A stretch of DNA of 37,016 nt from Streptomyces prasinopilosus (GTDB lineage: Bacteria; Actinomycetota; Actinomycetes; Streptomycetales; Streptomycetaceae), in assembly GCF_001419695.1 (NCBI RefSeq), contig NZ_LIRG01000166.1, forward strand, positions 1 to 37,016. The letters are read 5' to 3'. This document shows, piece by piece, positions 18,918 through 28,662 of the stretch. The notes beneath the pieces are model-generated. The model was given only the letters and a program-made list of their open reading frames with translations. It was not told where the DNA came from and made no database searches. The translations under genes were made by a program, and so were the position numbers. Position 1 is the first letter of the stretch. Each line of letters starts with the position of its first letter.

Positions 18918-19562
18918 ATGACGAAGCAGATCAAGGGCATCCTGGGCGAGAAGCTCGGCATGACGCAGGTGTGGGACGAGAACAACCGCGTTGTTCCCGT
19001 CACCGTCGTCAAGGCCGGACCCAACGTCGTCACCCAGGTCCGCACGAACGACGTCGACGGTTACGAGTCCGTCCAGATCGCCTTCGGCGAGATCGACCCG
19101 CGCAAGGTGAACAAGCCCCTCAAGGGTCACTTCGCCAAGGCCGACGTCACCCCCCGCCGCCACCTCGTCGAGATCCGCACGGCCGACGCCTCCGAGTACA
19201 CGCTCGGCCAGGAAGTCACCGCCGAGGTCTTCGAGGCCGGCATCAAGGTCGACGTGACCGGCAAGAGCAAGGGCAAGGGCTTCGCCGGTGTCATGAAGCG
19301 TCACAACTTCAAGGGCCTCGGCGCCGGACACGGCACCCAGCGCAAGCACCGCTCCCCCGGCTCCATCGGTGGCTGCGCCACCCCGGGCCGCGTGTTCAAG
19401 GGCCTCCGCATGGCCGGCCGCATGGGCAACGAGCGGGTCACCACCCAGAACCTGACCGTCCACGCCGTTGACGCGGAGAAGGGTCTGCTGCTCATCAAGG
19501 GCGCGGTTCCCGGTCCGAACGGCGGCCTCGTCCTGGTCCGCACCGCGGCCAAGGGGGCCTGA
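18918..19562 (+). CDS. rplC: 50S ribosomal protein L3
   Basis: 214 residues. Begins [19 protein letters not shown]; the central extension that reaches the peptidyl-transferase centre contains [27 protein letters not shown] split over its loop, ending with [11 protein letters not shown]3 is an early 50S assembly protein. Third in its unit order after the leader and rpsJ; rplD follows after eight bases. Confidence 0.97.
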   Translation: MTKQIKGILGEKLGMTQVWDENNRVVPVTVVKAGPNVVTQVRTNDVDGYESVQIAFGEIDPRKVNKPLKGHFAKADVTPRRHLVEIRTADASEYTLGQEVTAEVFEAGIKVDVTGKSKGKGFAGVMKRHNFKGLGAGHGTQRKHRSPGSIGGCATPGRVFKGLRMAGRMGNERVTTQNLTVHAVDAEKGLLLIKGAVPGPNGGLVLVRTAAKGA

Positions 19563-19570
19563 GGTAACCG

Positions 19571-20230
19571 ATGAGCACTGTTGACATCCTTTCGCCTGCA
19601 GGCGAGAAGACCGGAAGCGTCGAGCTCCCCGAGGAGATCTTCGGCGTGGAGAAGATCAGCATCCCGCTGATCCACCAGGTCGTCGTCGCGCAGAACGCCG
19701 CTGCCCGCCAGGGCACGCACAAGACCAAGCGTCGCGGTGAGGTCCGTGGTGGCGGCAAGAAGCCGTACCGCCAGAAGGGCACCGGCCGCGCCCGTCAGGG
19801 CTCGACCCGTGCGCCGCAGTTCGCCGGCGGTGGCATCGTCCACGGCCCGCAGCCGCGCGACTACTCGCAGCGGACCCCGAAGAAGATGAAGGCCGCGGCC
19901 CTGCGCCACGCCCTCACCGACCGGGCCCGCCACGACCGCATTCACGTCGTCACCGGCGTGATCGAGGGCGAGACCCCCTCCACGAAGGCCGCCAAGGCTC
20001 TGTTCGGCAAGATCTCGGAGCGCAAGAACGTGCTCCTGGTCGCCGACCGCGCCGACGAGGCCGCGTGGCTGTCCGCCCGCAACCTGCCCCAGGTCCACAT
20101 CCTGGAGCCGGGCCAGCTGAACACGTACGACGTTCTCGTCTCGGACGACGTGGTCTTCACCAAGGCCGCTTTCGAGTCCTTCGTCGCCGGCCCGAACAAG
20201 GCCAACGACAACGAAGGGAGCGAGGTCTGA
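19571..20230 (+). CDS. rplD: 50S ribosomal protein L4
   Basis: 219 residues with the L4 tunnel loop [19 protein letters not shown] and [10 protein letters not shown]4 lines the polypeptide exit tunnel. In E. coli it also represses its own S10 operon, but the leader structure needed there is not evident here, so autogenous control should not be assumed. Its TGA overlaps the ATG of rplW (TGATG), implying coupled translation. Confidence 0.97.
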   Translation: MSTVDILSPAGEKTGSVELPEEIFGVEKISIPLIHQVVVAQNAAARQGTHKTKRRGEVRGGGKKPYRQKGTGRARQGSTRAPQFAGGGIVHGPQPRDYSQRTPKKMKAAALRHALTDRARHDRIHVVTGVIEGETPSTKAAKALFGKISERKNVLLVADRADEAAWLSARNLPQVHILEPGQLNTYDVLVSDDVVFTKAAFESFVAGPNKANDNEGSEV

Positions 20231-20649
20231 TGGCAGTCCGTCACCCCTCCATCGCCTCCAAGGCGGCGAAGAAGGCCAAGGCCGCGCGCGTCGCCAAGGC
20301 ACGCCGCCACGCCACCGAGGGCAAGAACACCGTCGTCACCCCGGCGAGCAAGGCGTACACGGACCCCCGTGACGTCCTGATCAAGCCGGTCGTGTCGGAG
20401 AAGAGCTACGCGCTCATCGACGAGAACAAGTACACGTTCATCGTCGCTCCGGGCTCCAACAAGACGGAGATCAAGGAGGCCGTGCAGGCGGTCTTCTCGG
20501 TCAAGGTCACCGGGGTCAACACGATCAACCGCCAGGGCAAGCGCAAGCGCACCCGCACCGGCTTCGGCCAGCGCGCGGGCACCAAGCGCGCGATCGTGAC
20601 CCTTGCCGAGGGCGACCGTATCGACATCTTCGGCGGTCCGACCTCCTGA
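20230..20649 (+). CDS. rplW: 50S ribosomal protein L23
   Basis: 139 residues, longer than the roughly 100-residue E. coli form because of a Lys/Ala-rich N-terminal extension ([20 protein letters not shown]) before the conserved [21 protein letters not shown]23 sits at the tunnel exit and docks trigger factor and SRP. The ATG at 20230 overlaps the rplD stop; an earlier in-frame start at 20065 lies wholly inside rplD and is rejected. Confidence 0.95.
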   Translation: MAVRHPSIASKAAKKAKAARVAKARRHATEGKNTVVTPASKAYTDPRDVLIKPVVSEKSYALIDENKYTFIVAPGSNKTEIKEAVQAVFSVKVTGVNTINRQGKRKRTRTGFGQRAGTKRAIVTLAEGDRIDIFGGPTS

Positions 20650-20689
20650 CGGAGGTCCGGATCGTCCGGAATCGGACGAGGACTGAGAA

Positions 20690-21526
20690 ATGGGAATCCG
20701 CAAGTACAAGCCGACTACGCCGGGCCGTCGTGGCTCCAGCGTCGCCGACTTCGTCGAGGTCACGCGGTCCACGCCGGAGAAGTCGCTGGTCCGTCCCCTG
20801 CACAGCAAGGGCGGCCGTAACAACTCAGGTCGTGTGACCGTTCGCCACCAGGGTGGCGGACACAAGCGCGCCTACCGCGTGATCGACTTCCGTCGTCACG
20901 ACAAGGACGGCGTGCCGGCGAAGGTCGCGCACATCGAGTACGACCCCAACCGCACCGCGCGCATCGCGCTGCTGCACTACGCCGACGGCGAGAAGCGCTA
21001 CATCCTCGCCCCGCGCAACCTGCAGCAGGGCGACCGCGTCGAGAACGGTCCCGGGGCCGACATCAAGCCGGGCAACAACCTCGCCCTGCGCAACATCCCG
21101 GTCGGTACGACGCTGCACGCCATCGAGCTGCGTCCCGGCGGCGGCGCCAAGTTCGCCCGCTCCGCGGGTGCCTCGGTGCAGCTGCTCGCGAAGGAGGGCA
21201 CCATGGCCCACCTGCGCATGCCCTCCGGTGAGATCCGCCTGGTCGACGTCCGCTGCCGCGCCACCATCGGCGAGGTCGGCAACGCCGAGCAGAGCAACAT
21301 CAACTGGGGCAAGGCCGGGCGCAAGCGCTGGCTGGGCGTCCGCCCGAGCGTGCGTGGTGTGGTCATGAACCCGGTTGACCACCCGCACGGTGGTGGTGAG
21401 GGCCGTACCTCCGGTGGTCGCCACCCGGTGTCCCCGTGGGGCAAGAAGGAAGGCCGTACTCGTTCGCCCAAGAAGGCGTCGAACAAGTACATCGTCCGCC
21501 GCCGCAAGACGAACAAGAAGCGCTAG
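20690..21526 (+). CDS. rplB: 50S ribosomal protein L2
   Basis: 278 residues, typical length. Contains [14 protein letters not shown] at the start, the RNA-binding core [20 protein letters not shown] and the conserved C-terminal [17 protein letters not shown], including the His needed near the peptidyl-transferase centre. GGACGAGGACTGAGAA precedes the ATG. Lies 40 bases after rplW, one of the wider gaps in the cluster. Confidence 0.97.
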   Translation: MGIRKYKPTTPGRRGSSVADFVEVTRSTPEKSLVRPLHSKGGRNNSGRVTVRHQGGGHKRAYRVIDFRRHDKDGVPAKVAHIEYDPNRTARIALLHYADGEKRYILAPRNLQQGDRVENGPGADIKPGNNLALRNIPVGTTLHAIELRPGGGAKFARSAGASVQLLAKEGTMAHLRMPSGEIRLVDVRCRATIGEVGNAEQSNINWGKAGRKRWLGVRPSVRGVVMNPVDHPHGGGEGRTSGGRHPVSPWGKKEGRTRSPKKASNKYIVRRRKTNKKR

Positions 21527-21538
21527 GAGCGGGTTCAG

Positions 21539-21820
21539 ATGCCGCGCAGTCTCAAGAAGGGGCCCTTCGTCGACGACCACCTGATCAAGAAGGTGGATGT
21601 CCAGAACGAAGCCGGCACCAAGAACGTCATCAAGACCTGGTCCCGTCGCTCGATGATCGTCCCGGCCATGCTCGGTCACACGATCGCGGTGCACAACGGC
21701 AAGACCCACATTCCGGTGTTTGTCACCGAGTCGATGGTCGGCCACAAGCTCGGCGAGTTCTCGCCGACGCGCACCTTCCGGGGTCACGTCAAGGACGACC
21801 GGAAGTCGAAGCGCCGCTAA
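21539..21820 (+). CDS. rpsS: 30S ribosomal protein S19
   Basis: 93 residues, full length. [19 protein letters not shown] and the conserved [20 protein letters not shown] followed by [16 protein letters not shown] identify it. S19 lies in the 30S head at the 50S interface, together with S13. It begins 12 bases after the rplB stop. Confidence 0.97.
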   Translation: MPRSLKKGPFVDDHLIKKVDVQNEAGTKNVIKTWSRRSMIVPAMLGHTIAVHNGKTHIPVFVTESMVGHKLGEFSPTRTFRGHVKDDRKSKRR

Positions 21821-21862
21821 CAGCGGGGTGGAATGACCATGACAGACACTGGAAGGACAACC

Positions 21863-22210
21863 ATGGAAGCCAGGGCCCAGGCGCGGTACATCCGCGTTAC
21901 GCCCATGAAGGCCCGCCGCGTGGTGGACCTTATCCGTGGCATGGATGCCACGGAGGCTCAGGCGGTCCTGCGTTTCGCCCCGCAGGCCGCGAGCGTGCCG
22001 GTCGGCAAGGTGCTGGACAGCGCCATCGCCAACGCCGCGCACAACTACGACCACACCGACGCCGACAGCCTCTTCATCTCCGAGGCCTACGTCGACGAGG
22101 GCCCGACCCTGAAGCGGTTCCGTCCGCGCGCCCAGGGCCGCGCCTACCGGATCCGCAAGCGGACCAGCCACATCACCGTGGTCGTCAGCAGCAAGGAAGG
22201 AACCCGGTAA
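21863..22210 (+). CDS. rplV: 50S ribosomal protein L22
   Basis: 115 residues, starting [21 protein letters not shown]22 extends a beta-hairpin (conserved [16 protein letters not shown]) into the exit tunnel and is a known site of macrolide-resistance changes; none can be judged here. The ATG at 21863, with GGAAGG about seven bases upstream, is chosen over the in-frame start at 21833, which adds ten poorly conserved residues. The stop overlaps the rpsC ATG by one base. Confidence 0.94.
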   Translation: MEARAQARYIRVTPMKARRVVDLIRGMDATEAQAVLRFAPQAASVPVGKVLDSAIANAAHNYDHTDADSLFISEAYVDEGPTLKRFRPRAQGRAYRIRKRTSHITVVVSSKEGTR

Positions 22211-23037
22211 TGGGCCAGAAGGTTAACCCGCATGGGTTCCGGCTCGGTGTCACCACGGACTTCAAGTCCCGGTGGTACGCCGACAAGCTGTACAAGGACT
22301 ACGTCAAGGAAGACGTCGCCATCCGTCGGATGATGACGTCCGGCATGGAGCGCGCCGGCATCTCGAAGGTGGAGATCGAGCGCACCCGTGACCGTGTGCG
22401 GGTGGACATCCACACCGCGCGTCCGGGCATCGTCATCGGCCGCCGTGGCGCCGAGGCCGACCGCATCCGCGGCGACCTCGAGAAGCTCACGGGCAAGCAG
22501 GTCCAGCTGAACATCCTCGAGGTCAAGAACCCCGAGACCGATGCCCAGCTGGTCGCCCAGGCCGTTGCCGAGCAGCTCTCCTCCCGCGTCTCCTTCCGCC
22601 GTGCCATGCGCAAGAGCATGCAGTCGGCGATGAAGGCCGGCGCCAAGGGCATCAAGATCCAGTGCGGCGGCCGCCTCGGCGGCGCCGAGATGTCCCGCTC
22701 GGAGTTCTACCGCGAGGGCCGCGTGCCCCTGCACACGCTCCGCGCGAACGTGGACTACGGCTTCTTCGAGGCCAAGACGACCTTCGGCCGCATCGGCGTG
22801 AAGGTCTGGATCTACAAGGGCGACGTCAAGAACATCGCCGAGGTCCGCGCCGAGAACGCCGCTGCCCGCGCCGGCAACCGCCCGGCCCGTGGCGGTGCCG
22901 ACCGCCCGGCCCGTGGTGGCCGCGGTGGCGAGCGTGGCGGTCGCGGCCGCAAGCCGCAGCAGGCTCCCGCTGCCGAGGCCCCCAAGGCCGACGCTCCGGC
23001 TGCCGCTCCGGCTGAGAGCACCGGAACGGAGGCCTGA
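22210..23037 (+). CDS. rpsC: 30S ribosomal protein S3 with extended C-terminal tail
   Basis: 275 residues, about 40 more than E. coli S3. The KH-domain [17 protein letters not shown] and the C-terminal domain [19 protein letters not shown] are intact. Beyond about 215 comes a tail rich in Arg/Gly ([13 protein letters not shown]) and then Ala/Pro/Glu, typical of Streptomyces. S3 guards the mRNA entry channel. Start at 22210 overlaps the rplV stop; earlier in-frame starts lie inside rpsS/rplV and are rejected. Confidence 0.96.
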   Translation: MGQKVNPHGFRLGVTTDFKSRWYADKLYKDYVKEDVAIRRMMTSGMERAGISKVEIERTRDRVRVDIHTARPGIVIGRRGAEADRIRGDLEKLTGKQVQLNILEVKNPETDAQLVAQAVAEQLSSRVSFRRAMRKSMQSAMKAGAKGIKIQCGGRLGGAEMSRSEFYREGRVPLHTLRANVDYGFFEAKTTFGRIGVKVWIYKGDVKNIAEVRAENAAARAGNRPARGGADRPARGGRGGERGGRGRKPQQAPAAEAPKADAPAAAPAESTGTEA

Positions 23038-23042
23038 CCGAC

Positions 23043-23462
23043 ATGCTGATCCCCCGTAGGGTCAAGCACCGCAAGCAGCACCACCCGAAGCGCCGTGGTC
23101 AGGCCAAGGGTGGTACGACGGTCGCGTTCGGCGAGTACGGCATTCAGGCCCTCACGCCGGCGTACGTGACCAACCGCCAGATCGAGGCGGCCCGTATCGC
23201 CATGACCCGCCACATCAAGCGTGGCGGCAAGGTCTGGATCAACATCTACCCGGACCGTCCCCTGACGAAGAAGCCTGCCGAGACCCGCATGGGTTCCGGT
23301 AAGGGTTCTCCGGAGTGGTGGATCGCGAACGTGCACCCGGGCCGGGTCATGTTCGAGCTGTCCTACCCCAACGAGAAGATCGCCCGTGAGGCGCTGACTC
23401 GCGCAGCCCACAAGCTGCCGATGAAGTGCCGGATCGTCAAGCGCGAGGCAGGTGAAGCGTGA
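23043..23462 (+). CDS. rplP: 50S ribosomal protein L16
   Basis: 139 residues, standard. [19 protein letters not shown], then FGEYGIQAL and the loop [24 protein letters not shown]16 organises the tRNA elbow contacts and is targeted by some oligosaccharide antibiotics. Its stop codon overlaps the first base of rpmC. Confidence 0.97.
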   Translation: MLIPRRVKHRKQHHPKRRGQAKGGTTVAFGEYGIQALTPAYVTNRQIEAARIAMTRHIKRGGKVWINIYPDRPLTKKPAETRMGSGKGSPEWWIANVHPGRVMFELSYPNEKIAREALTRAAHKLPMKCRIVKREAGEA

Positions 23463-23686
23463 TGTCGGCCGGTACCAAGGCGTCCGAGCTGCGCGAACTG
23501 GGTGACGAGGAGCTTCTGGCGAAGCTCCGCGAAGCCAAGGAAGAGCTGTTCAACCTCCGCTTCCAGGCGGCGACCGGACAGCTCGAGAACCACGGCCGGC
23601 TGAAGGCCGTCCGCAAGGACATCGCGCGGATCTACACCCTGATGCGCGAGCGCGAGCTGGGCATCGAGACGGTGGAGAGCGCCTGA
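23462..23686 (+). CDS. rpmC: 50S ribosomal protein L29
   Basis: 74 residues: [22 protein letters not shown] followed by the conserved [19 protein letters not shown] and RKDIARIYT spread over two helices. L29 lies near the tunnel exit beside L23. ATG at 23462 overlaps the rplP stop; a GTG one codon earlier is possible but less likely. The stop overlaps the rpsQ start. Confidence 0.95.
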   Translation: MSAGTKASELRELGDEELLAKLREAKEELFNLRFQAATGQLENHGRLKAVRKDIARIYTLMRERELGIETVESA

Positions 23687-23973
23687 TGAGCGAGAACAAC
23701 GTGACTGAGACGAACACCGAGGCCCGGGGCTTCCGCAAGACCCGCGAGGGCATCGTCGTCAGCGACAAGATGGACAAGACCGTCGTCGTCGCCGTCGAGG
23801 ACCGCAAGAAGCACGCGCTGTACGGGAAGGTCATCCGCAGCACGAGCAAGCTCAAGGCCCACGACGAGCAGAACTCGGCCGGCGTCGGCGACCGTGTCCT
23901 CCTGATGGAGACCCGGCCGATGTCCGCGACGAAGCACTGGCGCATCGTCGAGGTCCTCGAGAAGGCCAAGTAG
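23686..23973 (+). CDS. rpsQ: 30S ribosomal protein S17
   Basis: 95 residues with a Streptomyces-type N-terminal lead ([16 protein letters not shown]) before the conserved [20 protein letters not shown] and [21 protein letters not shown]17 is a primary 16S rRNA binder of the 30S body. Its start overlaps rpmC; the 136-base gap after it, with two strong stems, separates the S10 genes from the spc genes. Confidence 0.97.
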   Translation: MSENNVTETNTEARGFRKTREGIVVSDKMDKTVVVAVEDRKKHALYGKVIRSTSKLKAHDEQNSAGVGDRVLLMETRPMSATKHWRIVEVLEKAK

Positions 23974-24005
23974 GCAGTTCCCGCAAGGGAATTCCGACTA
24001 GTACG

Positions 24006-24083
24006 CCTGCGAGGCACCCCTCGCAGGACAGTTCCGCCAGGCTCCGGGGACCGCTCGCCCGAACAGACGAGCGGCCCCCGGGG
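24006..24083 (+). terminator. Two stem-loops between the S10 and spc gene groups
   Basis: First stem: 24006-24014 with 24019-24027, 9 bp perfect, CACC loop. Second: 24044-24049 with 24076-24081 enclosing 24051-24057 with 24068-24074, with one mismatch between them. A smaller stem (24 bases earlier, 23977-23992) has a GCAA tetraloop. No T-run follows. They may act as a partial terminator, a processing site or an mRNA stabiliser. Confidence 0.55.
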
Positions 24084-24109
24084 AACCGGCAGACAAACAG
24101 GAGATAGAC

Positions 24110-24478
24110 GTGATCCAGCAGGAGTCGCGACTGCGCGTCGCCGACAACACGGGGGCGAAGGAAATCCTTTGCATCCGTGTGCTCGGTGGCTCCGGTCGCC
24201 GCTACGCGGGCATCGGTGACGTGATCGTCGCCACCGTCAAGGACGCGATCCCCGGCGGCAACGTGAAGAAGGGTGACGTCATCAAGGCGGTCATCGTTCG
24301 CACCGTCAAGGAGCGCCGCCGCCCGGACGGCTCGTACATCCGCTTCGACGAGAACGCCGCCGTCATTCTGAAGAACGACGGCGACCCCCGCGGCACCCGT
24401 ATCTTCGGCCCGGTCGGCCGAGAGCTGCGCGAGAAGAAGTTCATGAAGATCATCTCCCTCGCGCCGGAGGTGCTGTGA
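24110..24478 (+). CDS. rplN: 50S ribosomal protein L14
   Basis: 122 residues, exact family length, GTG start with AGGAGATAGAC upstream. [20 protein letters not shown] and the conserved [15 protein letters not shown] and [14 protein letters not shown] are present. L14 forms an inter-subunit bridge and is the docking site for RsfS. First spc-type gene after the intergenic stems; its stop lies just before the rplX start. Confidence 0.96.
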   Translation: MIQQESRLRVADNTGAKEILCIRVLGGSGRRYAGIGDVIVATVKDAIPGGNVKKGDVIKAVIVRTVKERRRPDGSYIRFDENAAVILKNDGDPRGTRIFGPVGRELREKKFMKIISLAPEVL

Positions 24479-24480
24479 GC

Positions 24481-24804
24481 ATGAAGATCAAGAAGGGTGA
24501 CCTGGTCCAGGTCGTCACCGGCAAGGACAAGGGCAAGCAGGGCAAGGTCATCGCCGCCTACCCGCGCGAGGACCGCGTCCTGGTCGAGGGCGTCAACCGG
24601 GTCAAGAAGCACACCAAGGCAGCTCCGACCGCCCGCGGTTCGCAGGCCGGCGGGATCGTGACCACCGAGGCCCCGATCCACGTCAGCAACGTTCAGCTCG
24701 TCGTGGAGAAGGACGGCCAGAAGGTCGTCACCCGCGTCGGCTACCGCTTCGACGACGAAGGCAACAAGATCCGCGTTGCCAAGCGGACGGGTGAGGACAT
24801 CTGA
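24481..24804 (+). CDS. rplX: 50S ribosomal protein L24
   Basis: 107 residues: [20 protein letters not shown] (KOW motif), then [14 protein letters not shown] and [16 protein letters not shown]24 initiates 50S assembly. The ATG at 24481, about ten bases after GGAGG, is preferred; a GTG at 24475 overlapping the rplN stop would add two residues but sits too close to that GGAGG. The stop overlaps the rplE ATG. Confidence 0.93.
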   Translation: MKIKKGDLVQVVTGKDKGKQGKVIAAYPREDRVLVEGVNRVKKHTKAAPTARGSQAGGIVTTEAPIHVSNVQLVVEKDGQKVVTRVGYRFDDEGNKIRVAKRTGEDI

Positions 24805-25361
24805 TGACGACCACCACCACTCCGCGTCTGAAGACGAAGTACCGCGAGGAGATCGCGGGCAAGCTGCGCGAGCAGTTCTCCTACGAGAACGTCATGCAGG
24901 TTCCCGGCCTCGTCAAGATCGTGGTCAACATGGGTGTGGGCGACGCCGCCCGCGACTCGAAGTTGATGGACGGCGCCGTGCGCGACCTCACCACGATCAC
25001 CGGTCAGAAGCCGGCCGTCACCAAGGCCCGCAAGTCCATCGCGCAGTTCAAGCTGCGTGAGGGCCAGCCGATCGGTGCCCACGTCACCCTCCGTGGCGAC
25101 CGCATGTGGGAGTTCCTGGACCGCACCCTGTCGCTCGCGCTGCCGCGCATCCGCGACTTCCGCGGCCTGTCCCCCAAGCAGTTCGACGGCCGTGGCAACT
25201 ACACCTTCGGTCTCACGGAGCAGGTCATGTTCCACGAGATCGACCAGGACAAGATCGACCGTGTCCGGGGTATGGACATCACCGTGGTCACCACGGCGAC
25301 CAACGACGAAGAGGGCCGTGCCCTTCTCCGTCACCTCGGCTTCCCGTTCAAGGAGGCGTGA
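24804..25361 (+). CDS. rplE: 50S ribosomal protein L5
   Basis: 185 residues. Conserved [55 protein letters not shown] and the C-terminal [20 protein letters not shown]5 binds 5S rRNA with L18 and contacts the P-site tRNA. ATG overlaps the rplX stop (TGATG). Confidence 0.97.
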   Translation: MTTTTTPRLKTKYREEIAGKLREQFSYENVMQVPGLVKIVVNMGVGDAARDSKLMDGAVRDLTTITGQKPAVTKARKSIAQFKLREGQPIGAHVTLRGDRMWEFLDRTLSLALPRIRDFRGLSPKQFDGRGNYTFGLTEQVMFHEIDQDKIDRVRGMDITVVTTATNDEEGRALLRHLGFPFKEA

Positions 25362-25366
25362 GCGAG

Positions 25367-25552
25367 ATGGCGAAGAAGGCTCTCATCGCGAAGGCTGCTC
25401 GCAAGCCCAAGTTCGGAGTGCGCGGCTACACCCGCTGCCAGCGCTGCGGTCGTCCGCACTCCGTGTACCGCAAGTTCGGCCTGTGCCGCGTGTGCCTTCG
25501 TGAGATGGCTCACCGTGGCGAGCTGCCGGGCGTGACCAAGAGTTCCTGGTAG
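25367..25552 (+). CDS. rpsZ: 30S ribosomal protein S14, zinc-binding (C+) form
   Basis: 61 residues, the short type Z form of S14. Cys24-x2-Cys27 and Cys40-x2-Cys43 ([18 protein letters not shown]) bind one zinc. Many actinobacteria also carry a Cys-free paralogue elsewhere, repressed by Zur and used under zinc starvation; only the zinc form is in this window. The ATG follows rplE after five bases with GGAGG in the rplE end. A longer in-frame start lies inside rplE and is rejected. Confidence 0.95.
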   Translation: MAKKALIAKAARKPKFGVRGYTRCQRCGRPHSVYRKFGLCRVCLREMAHRGELPGVTKSSW

Positions 25553-25653
25553 ACCGGTACTTCCGGACTCCCAGGGCTCTCGGTAAGCAAGGGGAACGGC
25601 AGGAGGCCTGCTCCGCATGGCTTAGGCTTGTGGGGTTGGGCACCTGCCGTGCC

Positions 25654-25683
25654 CGGACGCACGCGGGCCACGCCCGCTAATGT
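25654..25683 (+). promoter_or_regulatory. Candidate internal promoter in the rpsZ-rpsH gap
   Basis: The 237-base gap (25553-25789) is unusually wide for this cluster. TAATGT (25678-25683) resembles a -10 box; the hexamer 18 bases upstream (CGGACG, 25654-25659) is a poor -35. A small stem GGGCAC/GTGCCC lies at about 25638-25655. A start here would give rpsH and later genes a separate transcript. Confidence 0.35.
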
Positions 25684-25789
25684 TTGCTTACTACGCCGTA
25701 GGTCCACCGCGCCGCACCCGTCCCGTCTCGGATCGGGGAGAGGGATGGCGCACCAGGAAACCACGGCGAGAGAGGCCGAAGGCCAATTC

Positions 25790-26188
25790 ATGACCATGAC
25801 TGATCCGATCGCAGACATGCTGACTCGTCTGCGGAACGCGAACTCGGCGTACCACGACTCCGTGACGATGCCGGCATCGAAGATCAAGTCTCACATCGCG
25901 GAGATCCTCCAGCAGGAGGGCTTCATCACGGGCTGGAAGGTCGAGGACGCCGAGGTCGGCAAGAACCTCGTCCTGGAGCTGAAGTTCGGCCCCAACCGTG
26001 AGCGCTCCATCGCGGGCATCAAGCGGATCTCCAAGCCCGGTCTCCGGGTGTACGCGAAGTCCACCTCCCTGCCGAAGGTGCTGGGCGGCCTCGGCGTGGC
26101 GATCATCTCCACGTCGCACGGGCTCCTCACCGACAAGCAGGCCGGCAAGAAGGGCGTGGGTGGGGAAGTCCTCGCCTACGTCTGGTAG
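25790..26188 (+). CDS. rpsH: 30S ribosomal protein S8
   Basis: 132 residues: [20 protein letters not shown] and the C-terminal [21 protein letters not shown]8 is a primary 16S rRNA binder and, in E. coli, represses the spc operon. Start choice: ATG at 25790 has a modest GAAGG nine bases upstream; ATG at 25796 is also possible. An upstream in-frame ATG at 25745, right behind GGGGAGAGGG, would add 15 residues ([15 protein letters not shown]) that no S8 family member is known to need, so it is not preferred. Confidence 0.95.
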   Translation: MTMTDPIADMLTRLRNANSAYHDSVTMPASKIKSHIAEILQQEGFITGWKVEDAEVGKNLVLELKFGPNRERSIAGIKRISKPGLRVYAKSTSLPKVLGGLGVAIISTSHGLLTDKQAGKKGVGGEVLAYVW

Positions 26189-26212
26189 CAGAAGGGAACG
26201 GAGGAAACAGCT

Positions 26213-26752
26213 ATGTCGCGCATCGGCAAGCTCCCCATCGCGGTTCCCGCCGGCGTGGACGTCACCATCGACGGCCGCACGGTCGCGGTCAAGGGCCCGA
26301 AGGGCACGCTGACCCACACCGTCGTGGCGCCGATCGAGATCGCCAAGGGCGAGGACGGCGTTCTGAACGTCACCCGCCCCAACGACGAGCGTCAGAACAA
26401 GGCCCTCCACGGCCTGTCCCGCACGCTGGTGGCGAACATGATCACCGGCGTGACCCAGGGTTACGTGAAGAAGCTCGAGATCAGTGGTGTCGGTTACCGC
26501 GTGCTCGCCAAGGGTTCGAACCTGGAGTTCTCCCTCGGTTACAGCCACCCGATCCTGATCGAGGCCCCCGAGGGCATCACCTTCAAGGTGGAGTCCGCGA
26601 CCCGTTTCTCGGTCGAGGGCATCGACAAGCAGAAGGTCGGCGAGGTTGCGGCGAACATCCGCAAGCTGCGCAAGCCCGACCCGTACAAGGCCAAGGGCGT
26701 CAAGTACGAGGGCGAAGTCATCCGGCGCAAGGTCGGAAAGGCGGGTAAGTAA
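26213..26752 (+). CDS. rplF: 50S ribosomal protein L6
   Basis: 179 residues, standard. [17 protein letters not shown], the duplicated RNA-binding fold, and the signature [19 protein letters not shown] near the end. L6 stabilises the base of the L7/L12 stalk near the sarcin-ricin loop. ATG preceded by GGAGGAAACAGCT. Confidence 0.97.
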   Translation: MSRIGKLPIAVPAGVDVTIDGRTVAVKGPKGTLTHTVVAPIEIAKGEDGVLNVTRPNDERQNKALHGLSRTLVANMITGVTQGYVKKLEISGVGYRVLAKGSNLEFSLGYSHPILIEAPEGITFKVESATRFSVEGIDKQKVGEVAANIRKLRKPDPYKAKGVKYEGEVIRRKVGKAGK

Positions 26753-26755
26753 GCC

Positions 26756-27139
26756 ATGGCATACGGGCAGAAGATCCTCAAGGGCGACGCCTACAAGCGT
26801 GCTGCTATCAAGCGTCGTCACATCCGGATCCGCAAGAACGTCTCTGGTACTGCCGAGCGTCCCCGCCTGGTCGTGACCCGCTCCAACCGCCACATCGTGG
26901 CGCAGGTGATCGACGACCTGAAGGGCCACACGCTGGCTTCGGCGTCCACGCTGGACGCATCGATCCGCGGCGGCGAGGCCGACAAGTCCTCGCAGGCCAA
27001 GCAGGTCGGTGCCCTGGTCGCGGAGCGCGCCAAGGCCGCCGGTGTCGAGGCCGTCGTGTTCGACCGCGGTGGTAACCGGTACGCGGGGCGCATCGCCGCC
27101 CTGGCGGACGCCGCCCGCGAAGCCGGACTCAAGTTCTGA
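26756..27139 (+). CDS. rplR: 50S ribosomal protein L18
   Basis: 127 residues: [20 protein letters not shown], then [21 protein letters not shown] and [21 protein letters not shown]18 binds 5S rRNA with L5. It starts three bases after the rplF stop, with GGAAAGG in the rplF end. Confidence 0.97.
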   Translation: MAYGQKILKGDAYKRAAIKRRHIRIRKNVSGTAERPRLVVTRSNRHIVAQVIDDLKGHTLASASTLDASIRGGEADKSSQAKQVGALVAERAKAAGVEAVVFDRGGNRYAGRIAALADAAREAGLKF

Positions 27140-27180
27140 GTCGGTTCCGTAGCTAGCGGAAACAGAGAGAGGTAATTCCA

Positions 27181-27786
27181 ATGGCTGGACCCCAGCGCCG
27201 CGGTGGCGGTGCCGGTGGCGGCGAGCGGCGGGACCGGAAGGGCCGTGACGGCGGCGCAGCTGCCGCCGAGAAGACCGCATACGTTGAGCGCGTCGTCGCG
27301 ATCAACCGTGTCGCCAAGGTTGTGAAGGGTGGTCGTCGCTTCAGCTTCACCGCGCTGGTCGTGGTGGGCGACGGTGACGGCACCGTGGGTGTCGGATACG
27401 GCAAGGCCAAGGAGGTGCCGGCCGCCATCGCCAAGGGCGTTGAGGAGGCCAAGAAGCACTTCTTCAAGGTCCCCCGCATCCAGGGCACCATCCCGCACCC
27501 GATCCAGGGTGAGAAGGCTGCCGGCGTCGTGCTGCTCAAGCCCGCCGCCCCGGGTACCGGTGTGATCGCCGGTGGTCCGGTGCGTGCCGTGCTCGAGTGC
27601 GCCGGTATCCACGACATCCTGTCGAAGTCGCTCGGCTCCGACAACGCGATCAACATCGTGCACGCGACCGTCGCGGCCCTCAAGGGCCTGCAGCGTCCCG
27701 AGGAGGTCGCGGCCCGCCGCGGTCTGCCGCTCGAGGACGTCGCTCCCGCGGCTCTCCTCCGTGCACGTGCCGGGGCGGGTGCGTAA
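27181..27786 (+). CDS. rpsE: 30S ribosomal protein S5
   Basis: 201 residues. A Gly/Arg-rich N-terminal extension (about 1-35) precedes [20 protein letters not shown], the double-stranded RNA-binding fold with [19 protein letters not shown], and the loop [21 protein letters not shown]5 helps mRNA unwinding and decoding accuracy; spectinomycin resistance maps to the loop around GGRRFSF, here unremarkable. GAGAGAGG precedes the ATG. Confidence 0.97.
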   Translation: MAGPQRRGGGAGGGERRDRKGRDGGAAAAEKTAYVERVVAINRVAKVVKGGRRFSFTALVVVGDGDGTVGVGYGKAKEVPAAIAKGVEEAKKHFFKVPRIQGTIPHPIQGEKAAGVVLLKPAAPGTGVIAGGPVRAVLECAGIHDILSKSLGSDNAINIVHATVAALKGLQRPEEVAARRGLPLEDVAPAALLRARAGAGA

Positions 27787-27788
27787 TC

Positions 27789-27971
27789 ATGGCGCAGCTC
27801 AGGATCACGCAGGTCAAGTCCTACATCGGCAGCAAGCAGAACCACCGTGACACCCTTCGTTCGCTGGGCCTGAAGAGGCTCAACGACGTGGTCGTCAAGG
27901 AGGATCGTCCCGAGTTCCGCGGCATGGTGCACACCGTCCGCCACCTCGTGACGGTCGAGGAGGTCGACTGA
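27789..27971 (+). CDS. rpmD: 50S ribosomal protein L30
   Basis: 60 residues: [20 protein letters not shown] and [19 protein letters not shown], then [17 protein letters not shown] small protein of the 50S central protuberance side. ATG two bases after the rpsE stop; longer upstream in-frame starts lie within rpsE. Confidence 0.95.
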   Translation: MAQLRITQVKSYIGSKQNHRDTLRSLGLKRLNDVVVKEDRPEFRGMVHTVRHLVTVEEVD

Positions 27972-27973
27972 TC

Positions 27974-28429
27974 ATGGCGGAGCAGAACCCGCTCAAGATC
28001 CACAACCTCCGTCCCGCCCCGGGCGCCAAGACCGCCAAGACCCGTGTGGGTCGTGGTGAGGCGTCGAAGGGTAAGACGGCCGGTCGTGGTACGAAGGGCA
28101 CCAAGGCCCGTTACCAGGTTCCGGAGCGCTTCGAGGGTGGCCAGATGCCCCTTCACATGCGTCTCCCGAAGCTGAAGGGCTTCAAGAACCCGTTCAAGAC
28201 CGAGTTCCAGGTCGTGAACCTCGACAAGCTGGCCGCGCTCTACCCCGAGGGTGGCGAGGTCACCGTCGAGGGTCTGGTGGCCAAGGGGGCCGTTCGCAAG
28301 AACAGCCTCGTCAAGGTCCTCGGCCAGGGCGAGATCTCCGTGGCGCTGCAGGTGACGGTCGACTCCGTCTCCGGCTCCGCCAAGGAGAAGATCACCGCCG
28401 CCGGCGGTACCGTCACCGAGCTCGTCTGA
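27974..28429 (+). CDS. rplO: 50S ribosomal protein L15
   Basis: 151 residues. [20 protein letters not shown], Gly/Lys-rich RNA-binding N-terminal tail with [18 protein letters not shown], then [20 protein letters not shown] and the globular C-terminal part. L15 is a late 50S assembly protein. A 15-bp stem-loop follows after 35 bases and separates it from secY. Confidence 0.96.
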   Translation: MAEQNPLKIHNLRPAPGAKTAKTRVGRGEASKGKTAGRGTKGTKARYQVPERFEGGQMPLHMRLPKLKGFKNPFKTEFQVVNLDKLAALYPEGGEVTVEGLVAKGAVRKNSLVKVLGQGEISVALQVTVDSVSGSAKEKITAAGGTVTELV

Positions 28430-28464
28430 ACCACTCAGGCGTGCCGATGACATGAGCGATCCCG

Positions 28465-28498
28465 ACCGGGGATACCCCACATATGGGGTATCCCCGGT
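28465..28498 (+). terminator. Strong stem-loop between rplO and secY
   Basis: A perfect 15-bp stem, 28465-28479 with 28484-28498, has the 4-base loop CATA and is followed by TG and mixed sequence rather than a T-run. It is as strong as the tuf terminator, so it probably ends or attenuates spc transcription. A TAAGGT at 28529-28534 and a TTGACC at 28589-28594 downstream might belong to a separate secY promoter, but neither has a good partner box. Confidence 0.65.
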
Positions 28499-28662
28499 TG
28501 GTCGTTCCTAGGGCGGTGGTCTCGCCGGTAAGGTGGCCTGCACTGCCCACTTTCCCCGGGCGCCCCACACGGGCACTCCGGGCGAAGGTTGACCGTTACG
28601 TATTCGTCGAACCTCAAGACCATCACCCTTGACGCAGTTGCGCGGGGGTCGCAGGAGGCACC

